Source: Paenibacillus sacheonensis
Lineage (GTDB): Bacteria > Bacillota > Bacilli > Paenibacillales > Paenibacillaceae
Length of the DNA stretch: 64,000 nt
Assembly (NCBI RefSeq): GCF_009909195.1
Contig: NZ_JAAAMU010000023.1
Span: 1-64,000 of the forward strand
Reading direction: 5' to 3'
Shown here: positions 1 through 8,343 of the stretch, piece after piece
Layout: each line of letters begins with the position of its first letter
Position numbering within the stretch: the first letter of the stretch is position 1
Notes under the pieces: generated by a model
Seen by the model: only the letters and a program-made list of their open reading frames with translations
Databases searched by the model: none
What the model was told of the DNA's origin: nothing
Translations under genes and position numbers: made by a program

Positions 1-1179
1 GGCGTCCGCCAGCTTGGCGGCGCCCGCCGCCGTGCTCTTGGCGCCGGCGGCCAGCTCGGCGCCGCTCTTGTTCGCGGCTGCGAGCTGCGCGTGCAGCGCG
101 GCCAGCCCTTGCAGCAGGGCGTCCTGCCCCTGCTGCAGCTGCGCCCCGCCGGCGGCCAGCTTCGCGCTGCCGCCGGAGAGCTCGGCCGCGCCCGCGGATA
201 CCGCGCGGGCGGCGCCGAGCAGCCCTTGCAGCGCGCTGTCCTGCGCTGCGTCAGGCACTGCGGCAGCGTAAGCGTCCAGCGCCGCCGACAGCTTTGCGGC
301 TGCGCCGGCGAGATCGGCGCTGCCCTGCTGCGCCGATGCGAGCCCTTCGGCCAGCTTCGCGCCGGCCGAGGCGGCTTTATCCGCGCCGCCGCTGAGCTGT
401 CCGCCAGCGGCCGACAGCTTGCCGAGCCCGGCGGAGAGCTTCGCCGCGCCATCGCTGACCGCGGCCGTTCCGGCCTTCAATTGTCCGGCGCCGCCATCCA
501 GCGCCTCCACTCCGCCGGCAAGCTGCCGCGTGCTGCTTGCCAGCTTCGCGGCGCCGTCGCGGATCTGCTCCGCACCTGCTTCCGCGCTCTTCGCGCCGTC
601 CGCCAGCTTGCCCGCGCCGTCGCTTGCCTGCGCGATGCCGCCGGCAGCCTCGTCGATGCTGCCGAATAACGCTTTCGCATAAGCTTTGGTCACCTGCTGC
701 GAAAGCTCCTTCTGCAGCTTCTCGATCGCGGAGGAGCCGATCTTCGCCGCCAAATAATTCTCGCTGTCGTTCGTGAGGTAACGAAGCGCCGCCGGATGGG
801 GTTCCTTGTCCAGCAGCGTCGTCGCCTGCTGCGAGAATTCGGACGGGATTTCAATCACATAGTAATAGTCCCCTTGCGCCAACCCTTTCTCCGCTTGCTT
901 CGCATCGACGAATGTCCATTTGAACGTGTGACTGTCCTTCAATTGGTCGACCAAATCTTCCCCCACGGCGAGCGGCTTTCCATCAAAATCCGCACCGGCG
1001 TCCGCGTTCACGACCGCTACCGGCATCCGATCGAGCTTGCCGTAAGGATCCCAGAACGCCCCGACCAGCATGCCGCTGTACATAATCGGAATGAACAAAA
1101 TCCCCAAAATCGGGATGAGCAGCTTCGGATTGCGTACGATTCGTTTCATTTCCTTGCCAAATAACGATAGTCCCAGCAT
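1..1179 (-). CDS. yhgE: YhgE/Pip family membrane protein, C-terminus cut by window edge
   Basis: N-terminal 393 residues of a protein of the family that includes B. subtilis YhgE and the lactococcal phage infection protein Pip. These are large membrane proteins whose exact role is unsettled. Seen: a first membrane segment at about residues 13-35 (LLIPILGILFIPIMY), then motifs VAVVNADAGA and GDYYYVIEIP. From about residue 172 to the edge there is a long Gly/Ala/Leu/Lys/Asp array with units such as GAAKLADG, the extracytoplasmic coiled region of the family. The C-terminal membrane block lies outside the window. The start at 1179 has GGAGG nine bases upstream. A TetR gene lies just upstream on the same strand, as in the B. 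subtilis yhgD-yhgE pair, and an operator-like palindrome lies between them. Confidence 0.9.
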   Translation of the reverse strand, partial: MLGLSLFGKEMKRIVRNPKLLIPILGILFIPIMYSGMLVGAFWDPYGKLDRMPVAVVNADAGADFDGKPLAVGEDLVDQLKDSHTFKWTFVDAKQAEKGLAQGDYYYVIEIPSEFSQQATTLLDKEPHPAALRYLTNDSENYLAAKIGSSAIEKLQKELSQQVTKAYAKALFGSIDEAAGGIAQASDGAGKLADGAKSAEAGAEQIRDGAAKLASSTRQLAGGVEALDGGAGQLKAGTAAVSDGAAKLSAGLGKLSAAGGQLSGGADKAASAGAKLAEGLASAQQGSADLAGAAAKLSAALDAYAAAVPDAAQDSALQGLLGAARAVSAGAAELSGGSAKLAAGGAQLQQGQDALLQGLAALHAQLAAANKSGAELAAGAKSTAAGAAKLADA

Positions 1180-1225
1180 GTTATTGCGCCTCCATTTACC
1201 TTCATTCGTATGCCGACTGAACGAT

Positions 1226-1248
1226 TGACCGAATTGTACTTTTGGTCA
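1226..1248 (-). promoter_or_regulatory. TetR operator and probable promoter of yhgE
   Basis: Inverted repeat TGACC-N13-GGTCA between the TetR stop and the yhgE start. Read on the plus strand it matches the minus-strand reading of the site at 1983-2005 at 20 of 23 positions. On the minus strand a TACAAT -10-like box (1233-1238) lies inside the palindrome, with a weak TTTTGT -35-like box 17 bases upstream, so a bound repressor would block the promoter. The pairing with the TetR gene is inferred. Confidence 0.7.
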
Positions 1249-1341
1249 TTTTGGAACAAAAAAGATGCAGCCCTCGCTGCACGTCTTGCAATTCGGTTAG
1301 TCGACTTCAATTCCATACACGAAGCTTCTGCCTCATCAACT

Positions 1342-1932
1342 TTAACGAACCGCCAGCCCATCACGCAGCAGCTCGCCGAAATAGCCAGCCGCTTCTTTAC
1401 GCGACAACGGTTTATGCTGCTTGCTCCACTCCAAGCTCAATGCCAAGTACAGCCGAAGCATAACGAACGCCGTCAGCTGGGGGTTCGCGCCGCGCAGTTC
1501 GCCCTTGTCGATTCCATAAGAGACCTCCTGCTGAATAAAAGCCAAAATCCCCTGCTCCAGCCGGGCAATGCCGTCCTTGGCCATCGGCGTGCCGATGTCC
1601 CGCACTTCCTGCGAAAGCTTCACGATCAGCTCATGCTTCTCGCGGAAAAGCAGCAGCTCGTGCAGCGCCTCCGATAAATTGTCGAAGAACGGCCGGTCAT
1701 GGTCGATCGTCCGTTCCGCCACCTCGCGAAGCTCCTTGGAGAGCTGGCCGATGATTTCGCTGAACAGCTCTTCCTTCGTGGCGAAAAACGTATAGATGGT
1801 TCCTTTGCCGACTGCGGCGATTTTGGACACCAGCTCCATCGTCGTCGCCTTATAGCCGAACATCGCAAACGATTTGCTCGCCGCCTCCACGATCTGCGCC
1901 CTGCGATCGACCGGTTTCTTCGCTGCCGCCAT
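1342..1932 (-). CDS. TetR/AcrR family regulator (YhgD-like)
   Basis: 196-residue transcriptional repressor, normal length for the family. The N-terminal helix-turn-helix spans about residues 12-58 (IVEAASKSFAMFGYKATT, then KGTIYTFFATKEELF). The remainder is the all-helical ligand and dimer domain. It lies directly upstream of yhgE on the same strand. Matching 23-bp palindromes sit before this gene and before yhgE, so autoregulation and control of yhgE are likely. The ligand is unknown. TetR assignment is certain; the YhgD label rests on gene order. Confidence 0.92.
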   Translation of the reverse strand: MAAAKKPVDRRAQIVEAASKSFAMFGYKATTMELVSKIAAVGKGTIYTFFATKEELFSEIIGQLSKELREVAERTIDHDRPFFDNLSEALHELLLFREKHELIVKLSQEVRDIGTPMAKDGIARLEQGILAFIQQEVSYGIDKGELRGANPQLTAFVMLRLYLALSLEWSKQHKPLSRKEAAGYFGELLRDGLAVR

Positions 1933-1982
1933 CGCCGCAGCCTCCTTTCGCTACCTCATCTATTGGAGAGCTTACCATGAAC

Positions 1983-2005
1983 TGACCAAAATTTCAATCC
2001 GGTCA
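1983..2005 (-). promoter_or_regulatory. TetR operator upstream of the tetR gene
   Basis: TGACC-N13-GGTCA palindrome 50 bases upstream of the TetR start. Its minus-strand reading matches 1226-1248 at 20 of 23 positions. A minus-strand TTGAAA -35-like box lies inside it, with TAAGCT 17 bases further on. A second half-site (ATTCGGTCAAT, 2005-2015) overlaps its edge, and the same 11-mer in reverse occurs at 1224-1234. Confidence 0.7.
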
Positions 2006-2172
2006 TTCGGTCAATAAAAAACGAAGCAGTTGTATGGAGGAGGCCAATCCCCTCCATTTCATGCAAGCAGAAATTGAACGTCATACCTGAAGACAGCATT
2101 CGTGTCTCGCTCAACAGTAAATTTAACGAAACACGCAAACCTTATTCGGGTTTTTTTGACCGATTTGAATTC

Positions 2173-2306
2173 TAACGAAACCTACAATCGCTATTCACCG
2201 CAAACGGTCCCTTTTTCAGGCTATTTCGCATGAATAACGATATCTAGTTGCGTTAGATTCCCAACGCACGCTGAAAGGCTCCAATAGCGTTTCCTCGTTT
2301 CGTTAG
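2173..2306. repeat. Three copies of a dispersed ~23-bp AACG-type imperfect palindrome
   Basis: Copies at about 2173-2194, 2234-2256 and 2283-2306. Each begins or ends with TAACG/CGTTA and can pair with itself, as in ATAACGATATCTAG followed by TTGCGTTAG. The same family occurs at 16109-16292 and 49743-50078. The flanking DNA (2016-2310) shows no gene. Confidence 0.6.
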
Positions 2307-2309
2307 AAA

Positions 2310-3008
2310 ATGGTCCGTGCCGTAACCCGACTTTGGTTCGAAGCACCACAGGCACTCATCGGCATTGCCGGCATTGGAGCGCCCAACTGCCTCTCCCCCT
2401 CTAGCGCAAAGACAGCCACGCCTTTTACCAGAGGGCTGGAGCGCGAGGCGCAACACTCTTCTAACCTCAAGCGAAGCGCAGCCACACCCTTCAGCCAGAG
2501 GGCCGAAGCGCAAGCGCCGGCATACCGAAGGAGAGCAACTTTGGTGCGAAGCACCACGGGAGCACTAATCGGCATTGCCGGCTCTGAAGCGCAGCTGCCT
2601 CCTCGCCTCAAGCGCAAAGCGCGACCAATCTTCTAATCTGCGGCGAAGCGCGGCCAAGCCCTTCAGCCAGAGGGCCGAAGCGCAAGCGCCGGCATGCCGA
2701 AGGAGAGCGACTTTGGTGCGAAGCACCACGGGAGTGCTCATCGGCATTGCCGGCTCTGGAGCGCAGCTGCATCCCCGCCTCAAACGCAAAGCGCGACCAT
2801 GCTCTTCTAATCTGCAGCGAAGCGCGGCGACGCCCTTCAGCCAGAGGGCCGAAGCGCAAGCGTCGGCATGCCGAAGGAGAGCGACTTTGGTGCGAAGCAC
2901 CACGGGAGCGCTCATCGGCATTGCCGGCACTGGAGCGCAGCTGCCCCTCTTCTCGGCACTGCCGGCTCTGAAGCGCAGCTGCCTCTCCGCGTCAAGCGCG
3001 AAGCGCAA
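2310..3008. repeat. Tandem array of ~173-bp degenerate units
   Basis: About four units. The landmark ACTTTGGT recurs at 2330, 2538, 2710 and 2884, with spacings 208, 172 and 174. Each unit carries short palindromic words such as GTGCGAAGCAC, CCGGCATGCCG and GGCATTGCC. Several reading frames are open on both strands only because the array is GC-rich and repetitive. They lack ribosome binding sites and domain signatures, so I treat the block as non-coding. Confidence 0.8.
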
Positions 3009-3011
3009 CCA

Positions 3012-3398
3012 TCAATATTCCTTCTCCAGCGTCCGCAGCGCATCAATTCCACGCTCTGCCCAGCGCTTCAGCCGGTCCAGCGACTCGATTTCCACCGCCA
3101 GCGCGCGAGCCCGGGATTCCTTATAGTCCGGCACGTCGCCGTGGAAAGGCTCGATATCGCCGAGCAGTACGTTCGTTTTCTCCGTATAGCTGAGTGCTCT
3201 GCGCTCGTGAAACATCGCGACGTCCGGATTATACGGATTGTGCAAATCGCCCTGTTCGGGATGCTTGAGCACGGCCAGTGTCTTGACCAATGCGCGCGCG
3301 CCATTTATTTCCATCAACTCGCCTGCATAACGACCTGTTTTGTTCGTGAACGCTACTAGCGTACCTGGTTCATAATTCCGCTTCTGCTGCTCCTGCAT
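3012..3398 (-). CDS. kapB: Kinase-associated protein B (KapB)
   Basis: 128-residue homologue of B. subtilis KapB, a lipoprotein reported to be needed for KinB signalling to the sporulation phosphorelay. Seen: the family motif LAVLKHPEQGDLHN at residues 41-54, then FHERRALSYTEKTNV and PDYKES. Length equals the B. subtilis protein. An upstream in-frame extension exists, but the ATG at 3398 has GGAG eight bases before it and matches the family start. This start shows no lipobox, so membrane attachment is not evident. It is divergent from the glucosyltransferase at 3649. Confidence 0.88.
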   Translation of the reverse strand: MQEQQKRNYEPGTLVAFTNKTGRYAGELMEINGARALVKTLAVLKHPEQGDLHNPYNPDVAMFHERRALSYTEKTNVLLGDIEPFHGDVPDYKESRARALAVEIESLDRLKRWAERGIDALRTLEKEY

Positions 3399-3648
3399 CT
3401 TCATCGCTCCATTCATTCGCTGCTTACGCAATCGGGGCGGCACCGGTTCAATGCGCTCCGCGGCCCGCCCTCCCAAATATGATGTAAATCCGATCGCTCA
3501 TGGGCTCAAACGCCCATGATTTAGGATAATTTAAAGCCTCAATCATACGCAAGTCTTAATTCCGTCCTTGTGCTTGCCGTCTGCCCGTCGTAATATGAGA
3601 AGAGAGTATTACGGCTATACTGATCAGGTAAGAGAAGCAGGTGAGAAA

Positions 3649-4764
3649 ATGCATAAAAAACGAGTGTTGCTGCTTTCCGAAGGTTTCGGTTCCGGACATA
3701 CCCAGGCTGCTTACGCGCTGGCCGTCGGTCTGCGTTCGCTCGATTCTTCGATTCAAACCCGCGTGATCGAGCTGGGCAATTTTCTGAACCCCGTGCTCGG
3801 TCCGCTTATCGTGTCCGCCTATCGCAAAACGGTAACGAAACAGCCGAAGCTGCTCGGCAAATTTTATCGCCGCAAATATGAGAAATCCTTGAACCGCTTC
3901 ACGCAGCTTGCGCTTCACCGTTTATTTTATACCAATACTTCGCAGGTGATCACACAGCTGAAGCCCGATCTGATCGTATGCACGCATCCCGTTCCGAATG
4001 CCGTCGTATCCCGCTTGAAGCGGCTCGGCCTGCGGACGCCGCTTTATACGCTGATTACGGACTACGACGCGCACGGCACATGGACAAGCTCCGAGGTGAC
4101 CAAGTACCTCGTGTCCACGAACGAGGTCAAGAAGAAACTGACGGACCGCGGGACGTCCGCGAGCCGGATCCAAGTGACGGGCATTCCGGTTCACCCGAAC
4201 TTCTGGCAGACGCACGACAAATCGGAGCTGCAGGCGCAGTTCGACTTGAAGCCGATGCCGACGGTCCTTATTATGGGCGGCGGCTGGGGGATTATGTACA
4301 GCGACGACCTGCTCAGCTATATGACGCGCTGGCGCGACCGCGTGCAGCTCATCTACTGCGTCGGCAATAACGAGAAGGTACGGGAGCGGATGCTCGCCGA
4401 TCCCAATTACCAGCACCCCAACATCAAGGTGCTCGGGTTTACGAAAGAAATCAACAAGCTGATGGACGTGTCCGACCTGCTCATTACGAAGCCCGGCGGC
4501 ATGACCTGCACGGAAGGCCTCAGCAAAGGCATCCCGATGTTGTTTTACGAGCCGATCCCGGGACAAGAGGAAGTCAATTGCGAGTACTTCGTCGCAAGCG
4601 GGTTCGGAGAGATGCTGGAATCGACGGAGACGATCGATAAATGGTTCGAGCTGATGCAGGAGCCGTACTCGTCCGTGAAATTCCGCAACGATCTCCTGAC
4701 CAAACGCAATCAGCACTATAATCCGATGGAATGTTCGCGCGCCGTTCTGCAGCTGATGCAGTAA
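3649..4764 (+). CDS. ugtP: Processive diacylglycerol beta-glucosyltransferase (MGDG synthase/UgtP family)
   Basis: 371-residue GT28/MurG-type glycosyltransferase that moves glucose from UDP-glucose onto diacylglycerol at the inner membrane face, making glycolipids and the lipoteichoic acid anchor. Seen: acceptor-side motif GFGSGHTQAA at residues 12-21, the CTHPVPNAVV segment, MGGGWGIM near 208, and the donor-binding motif TKPGGMTCTEGLSKGIPM from residue 280 followed by PGQEEVN. The start at 3649 has an AGGTGAG-like site. The specificity (UgtP rather than another MGDG-synthase-like enzyme) comes from length and motif order only. Confidence 0.82.
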   Translation: MHKKRVLLLSEGFGSGHTQAAYALAVGLRSLDSSIQTRVIELGNFLNPVLGPLIVSAYRKTVTKQPKLLGKFYRRKYEKSLNRFTQLALHRLFYTNTSQVITQLKPDLIVCTHPVPNAVVSRLKRLGLRTPLYTLITDYDAHGTWTSSEVTKYLVSTNEVKKKLTDRGTSASRIQVTGIPVHPNFWQTHDKSELQAQFDLKPMPTVLIMGGGWGIMYSDDLLSYMTRWRDRVQLIYCVGNNEKVRERMLADPNYQHPNIKVLGFTKEINKLMDVSDLLITKPGGMTCTEGLSKGIPMLFYEPIPGQEEVNCEYFVASGFGEMLESTETIDKWFELMQEPYSSVKFRNDLLTKRNQHYNPMECSRAVLQLMQ

Positions 4765-4781
4765 CGGCTTTTTTTTGCCAT

Positions 4782-5081
4782 TTATTCTCCTTTATTCTCC
4801 TTGTATTCTCCTTCGATGGTTGCTACCCGCGGCTTAGCCGCTTTATTCCCGTCCGATTCGGAATCCGATTCGGTGTCCGAGACTACGCGCCCGCGCCTCT
4901 CCTGCTTGAACCGAACGAGGCATTGTTTGCAAACGCACGCCTTGCCGAGCAGCTCCGCGGGAATCTCCGCGAAGACCGATTTCGGAAACTTCTCCTTGGC
5001 GCACCAGCAGTCCAGGCTGCCCGCGCAAGCGTTGCGATTCCCGCAAACGGGACACTGCGACGTATCTGCCTGCGAAGTCAT
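4782..5081 (-). CDS. Small cysteine-rich CWC domain protein
   Basis: 99 residues. The N-terminal half matches the cysteine-rich CWC pattern: Cys at 10, 13, 19, 25, 27, 49, 51 and 54, with CPVCG and DCWC motifs, probably a metal-binding fold of unknown function. The C-terminal ~35 residues are charged and simple (DTESDSESDG), probably disordered. Its ATG overlaps the LysR stop in an ATGA arrangement (5078-5081), so it is very likely co-transcribed and translationally coupled with that gene. Confidence 0.8.
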   Translation of the reverse strand: MTSQADTSQCPVCGNRNACAGSLDCWCAKEKFPKSVFAEIPAELLGKACVCKQCLVRFKQERRGRVVSDTESDSESDGNKAAKPRVATIEGEYKENKGE

Positions 5082-6184
5082 GACGTTACCTCCCCTTTCC
5101 CGGCTCCGGCATCTGCCATCCCATCTTCCGCGGCGTTAGGCATCGACATCTTGCCCTCAGCGACGCTGATTTCAGACCGTTCATCAATCGCAGCGCCTAA
5201 CCCTGTCAAATTATCATCCGCCGTGCTGCGTTTGGACGCTTCGTCTTCCGCCGTCCTGCTTTCGGACGTTTCATCTTCCGCCGTATTCTGTTCAGACGTT
5301 TCATCGTCGGGCACAGCGAAGAGCTCCCGCGCGGTCTTCATGAACAGCTTGACCGCCAGCGACGCATCCTTCATCGACGGCACCGCCAGCATGATTTCCC
5401 GCACGGGCATCGGCTCGATCGCACGCATTCGGACGTTGGGCGGCAGATGCGACATGGCCATGGAGGAATCGGACACAATAGCAATACCGAGTCCCTCCTG
5501 CACCATGCTCACGGCGGTATTGATGTTGTGGGATTGGAACTTCGTGCGGAGCCGGGCGTCGGATTGGGCGAACAGCTCGACGAGCGGCACTTCGTAGCCG
5601 CCCCTGCACAAGATGAGCGGCGCATCGTCCAGGTCCCGGATGGCGATAATCTCCTGCCGCAGCAGCGGGTGATCCTCCCTCAGCAGCAGATACAGCTTAT
5701 CCGTCAGAAACGGAACGGTCTCGAGCTCCCCGCTCGGCGGGATGATCCACCCTACGTCGACGACCCGTGATTCGAGCCATGAGCGGATATCGTCGATCGT
5801 GCCCTCGTGCAGCGTGAACGTGATGCCCGGATACCGCTCGCCGATTACTCTCAGAATGGCCGGCAGGTAACGCGCGGATACGGCCGGGAAGGTGCCGATG
5901 CGAACCGTGCCGACCTCGAAGCCCTTCTCGGACTTAATCTCCTGCTTGATCTTCTCGTAGCCGTTCAGGATGCTGCGGCAATGAACGAGCAGACGCTTGC
6001 CGACGTCCGTCAGCAGCACGCCGTTCTTGCGGTCGCGGATGAGCAAGGTCACGTCCAGTTCGGCTTCCAGCGCGGCGATGGCCCGGCTTACCGCAGGCTG
6101 GGTCATGTTCAGCTCCTGGCCGGCCTTCGTAAAGCTTCCGGACTCGGCGATTTGCACGAATAACGACAATTGGGATTGATTCAT
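5078..6184 (-). CDS. LysR family regulator with repetitive acidic C-terminal tail
   Basis: 368 residues. An N-terminal winged helix-turn-helix (SFTKAGQELNMTQPAVSRAI) is followed by a LysR substrate-binding domain ending near residue 290. After this the protein continues with seven imperfect 10-residue units (DETSEQNTAE, DETSESRTAE, DEASKRSTAD and decayed copies, residues 294-363), which lengthen it beyond the usual ~300 residues. The start at 6184 matches the family N-terminus; the GGGGGG upstream is 13-14 bases away. It is divergent from the EamA permease at 6286, the classic layout for LysR control of a neighbouring exporter, and is coupled to the CWC gene. Confidence 0.9.
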   Translation of the reverse strand: MNQSQLSLFVQIAESGSFTKAGQELNMTQPAVSRAIAALEAELDVTLLIRDRKNGVLLTDVGKRLLVHCRSILNGYEKIKQEIKSEKGFEVGTVRIGTFPAVSARYLPAILRVIGERYPGITFTLHEGTIDDIRSWLESRVVDVGWIIPPSGELETVPFLTDKLYLLLREDHPLLRQEIIAIRDLDDAPLILCRGGYEVPLVELFAQSDARLRTKFQSHNINTAVSMVQEGLGIAIVSDSSMAMSHLPPNVRMRAIEPMPVREIMLAVPSMKDASLAVKLFMKTARELFAVPDDETSEQNTAEDETSESRTAEDEASKRSTADDNLTGLGAAIDERSEISVAEGKMSMPNAAEDGMADAGAGKGEVTS

Positions 6185-6285
6185 ATCGAAATGGTTATCC
6201 CCCCTATAAGAAACATTCATTTTATTTATTCTCGTCAGGAGTATAACATGGGTACCAGACCTAAACCAACTGGAGATGAAGAACG

Positions 6286-7215
6286 ATGCAGCCATTATCA
6301 CGACAACAAACCATCCTCTATCTGGCCTTCCTGGTCCTCGTCTGGGGCGCCAACTGGCCATTATCCAAATACGCGCTCGACTTCACGCCGCCGCTGCTGT
6401 TCGCGGGGCTTCGCACCCTGATCGGCGGGCTGCTGCTCGTGCTCGTCGCCCTGCCGCATGCCAAGCGCATTCGCTGGAAAGAAACATGGCCGATTTATCT
6501 GATCTCTTCCGTGCTCAATATTATGCTGTACTACGGTCTTCAAACCGTCGGCTTGCTGTATTTGCCCGCAGGGCTGTTCTCGGCCATCGTGTTCCTGCAG
6601 CCCGTACTGCTAGGGGTACTTTCTTGGCTGTGGCTGGGCGAGAAGATGTTTCCACTGCGCGTCATCGGCCTGCTGCTCGGCTTTGCGGGCGTTGCGGTCA
6701 TCAGCGTCAGCGGCGGGATGGGTCAGTTCTCACTGCCCGGCGTGCTGCTCGCGCTCGGCAGCGCCGTATGCTGGGCATTCGGAACCGTGTATATGAAGAA
6801 GATGTCCGCAAAAGCCGATACGACCTGGGTCGTCGCGCTCCAAATTACGATCGGCGGCATCGTCCTTCTGCTTTCGGGCTCCGTCTCCGAAAGCTGGGCG
6901 GCGATCGATTGGCAGCCGTCGTTCATCTTGGACTTGCTGTTTATCGCCATCTTCGTCATCGGGCTCGGCTGGCTCGCTTACTTTAAGCTCGTCGGCTCCG
7001 GCGAAGCGGCCAAGGTCGGCTCGTATACGTTCCTGATCCCGCTCGTCGCGCTGTTGATCAGCGTCCTGTTCATGAACGAATCGATAAGCATCAAATTATT
7101 GGCGGGCCTTGTCCTGATTGTCGGCAGCATCCTGCTCGTCAATGCCAAGTCAAAGTCGCAAAGAGCGTCCGGCAAAGCCGCCGCGGTGCGGCTGAAAGAA
7201 CGTCCGCATCCTTGA
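6286..7215 (+). CDS. EamA/DMT family permease
   Basis: 309-residue drug/metabolite transporter superfamily protein with ten predicted membrane segments in two EamA repeats (about residues 8-140 and 150-287). Motifs include LVWGANWPLSKYAL at the N-terminus and FLNES-like FMNESI in the second repeat. The tail is short and basic. Members usually export metabolites; the substrate cannot be read here. It is transcribed away from the LysR gene across a 101-base spacer, so LysR control is likely. A strong hairpin terminator follows at 7243. Confidence 0.9.
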   Translation: MQPLSRQQTILYLAFLVLVWGANWPLSKYALDFTPPLLFAGLRTLIGGLLLVLVALPHAKRIRWKETWPIYLISSVLNIMLYYGLQTVGLLYLPAGLFSAIVFLQPVLLGVLSWLWLGEKMFPLRVIGLLLGFAGVAVISVSGGMGQFSLPGVLLALGSAVCWAFGTVYMKKMSAKADTTWVVALQITIGGIVLLLSGSVSESWAAIDWQPSFILDLLFIAIFVIGLGWLAYFKLVGSGEAAKVGSYTFLIPLVALLISVLFMNESISIKLLAGLVLIVGSILLVNAKSKSQRASGKAAAVRLKERPHP

Positions 7216-7242
7216 TGCGTATATTCGTTCCTCCATGCATGC

Positions 7243-7287
7243 AAAAACCTTCAACACGGGCCCTTGGCCCGGTGTTGAAGGTTTTTA
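7243..7287. terminator. Bidirectional intrinsic terminator
   Basis: About 20-bp stem with a single bulged base, arms AAAAACCTTCAACAC and GTGTTGAAGGTTTTT around a GGGCC/GGCCC core, flanked by A and T runs. It serves the permease gene on the plus strand and the converging NlpC/P60 gene on the minus strand. Confidence 0.9.
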
Positions 7288-7335
7288 TGTTATCCGCTAT
7301 TTAAAAATCCGCTATCTAAGGTATCTCCCTGCAAA

Positions 7336-8343
7336 TTACAGGGCACTTCCGCCGAACAGGAACCGGTATTCCCAGTGGCCGGAGATGATGCTTGTCCGCA
7401 CGCCGCCCGACTCCTTAGAGTATGTATGAAGAATTTGACCGTTGCCGAGGTAAATGCCGACATGAGAGATGTCCGCCGTTGCTTTGTTGATGCCGGCGTA
7501 GTCGGAAGCCTTCGTGCCCTTGTAGTCCATGAAGAACATCAGATCGCCGCGCTTCAGCTGGTGCCAGTCCGTCTTTACGCTGCCAAGATTGCGGACATAC
7601 TTGCCCTGCCCGCCGGAATCGGAAGGCAAGATGAGGCTCGCGCCTTCACGGAAGGCAGTACGGGTGAAGTCCGAGCAGTCGAAGGTCTTCGTCGTGTTGC
7701 GGTCGGACCCGAATTCGTACGGCGTGCCTAAGTACTTCATGCCCGCGGCGATGACGCGCTCAACCGCCTGGCTGGTGTCGCCGGAATTGCCTCCGCTCGA
7801 ACCGCCGTTCGAGCCGCCCGAGGTATTGCCGCTCGTCTTGATGTACTGGCTGTCCGAGCTGACGTAGCCTTTCGTTCCGTTGGACGCCGTGACGGCATAC
7901 CAGTAGCTGTTCGGCTGTCCCGTTATGGTCACCGTCTCGCCTTTGGACAGATAACGGATTCTTGCGCTGTCGGTCGACGGTCCCGTGCGGAACGATACCG
8001 ATGCGACGATCGTGGCGTTGCCGGTTACCGCTCCGGAGCCGCCGTTCGACGCGCCTCCCGTGATGATATCGACGTATTTGTCGTCGGACGATATGTATCC
8101 GATCGAACCGTTCGAACTTTGAACCTTATACCAATACGCATTCACCTTCTCCAAGATCACGACTTGCTCGCCTGGCTTCAAATACTTGTACACGGCCGAC
8201 GATGTGGATGGAAGGCTGCGGAAGCTTACGCTGGACTGAATTTGCCCGACGGTTGCGGACGCGGTCGAAGCGGATACGGCTGCCGGAAGCAGCAGCGAAG
8301 CGCCAAGAACCAGGGACAATAACATGGATGTACGCTTGTTCAT
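7336..8343 (-). CDS. Secreted SH3-SH3-NlpC/P60 cell-wall hydrolase
   Basis: 335 residues: signal peptide at 1-26, two bacterial SH3 domains (about 33-93 and 108-168), a Gly/Ser/Asn-rich linker (170-190) and an NlpC/P60 catalytic domain (195-335). The papain-like catalytic residues are visible: Cys223 in FDCSDF, His294 in ISHVGIYLG and His306 in ILHTYS. The family cleaves gamma-D-Glu-diamino acid peptide bonds in peptidoglycan stems; the SH3 domains bind wall. Monocistronic, converging on the EamA gene and sharing its terminator. Confidence 0.93.
   Translation of the reverse strand: MNKRTSMLLSLVLGASLLLPAAVSASTASATVGQIQSSVSFRSLPSTSSAVYKYLKPGEQVVILEKVNAYWYKVQSSNGSIGYISSDDKYVDIITGGASNGGSGAVTGNATIVASVSFRTGPSTDSARIRYLSKGETVTITGQPNSYWYAVTASNGTKGYVSSDSQYIKTSGNTSGGSNGGSSGGNSGDTSQAVERVIAAGMKYLGTPYEFGSDRNTTKTFDCSDFTRTAFREGASLILPSDSGGQGKYVRNLGSVKTDWHQLKRGDLMFFMDYKGTKASDYAGINKATADISHVGIYLGNGQILHTYSKESGGVRTSIISGHWEYRFLFGGSAL

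Noticed and set aside
14-682. Several open frames on the plus strand rich in Ala, Arg, Cys and Pro
   Set aside because: They are antisense shadows of the repetitive GC-rich yhgE coiled region; they have no RBS and no domain.
2565-3126. Open frames on both strands inside the ~173-bp array, with repeated protein segments
   Set aside because: The period is not a multiple of three, so frame changes between units; no start signals. Treated as repeat artefacts.
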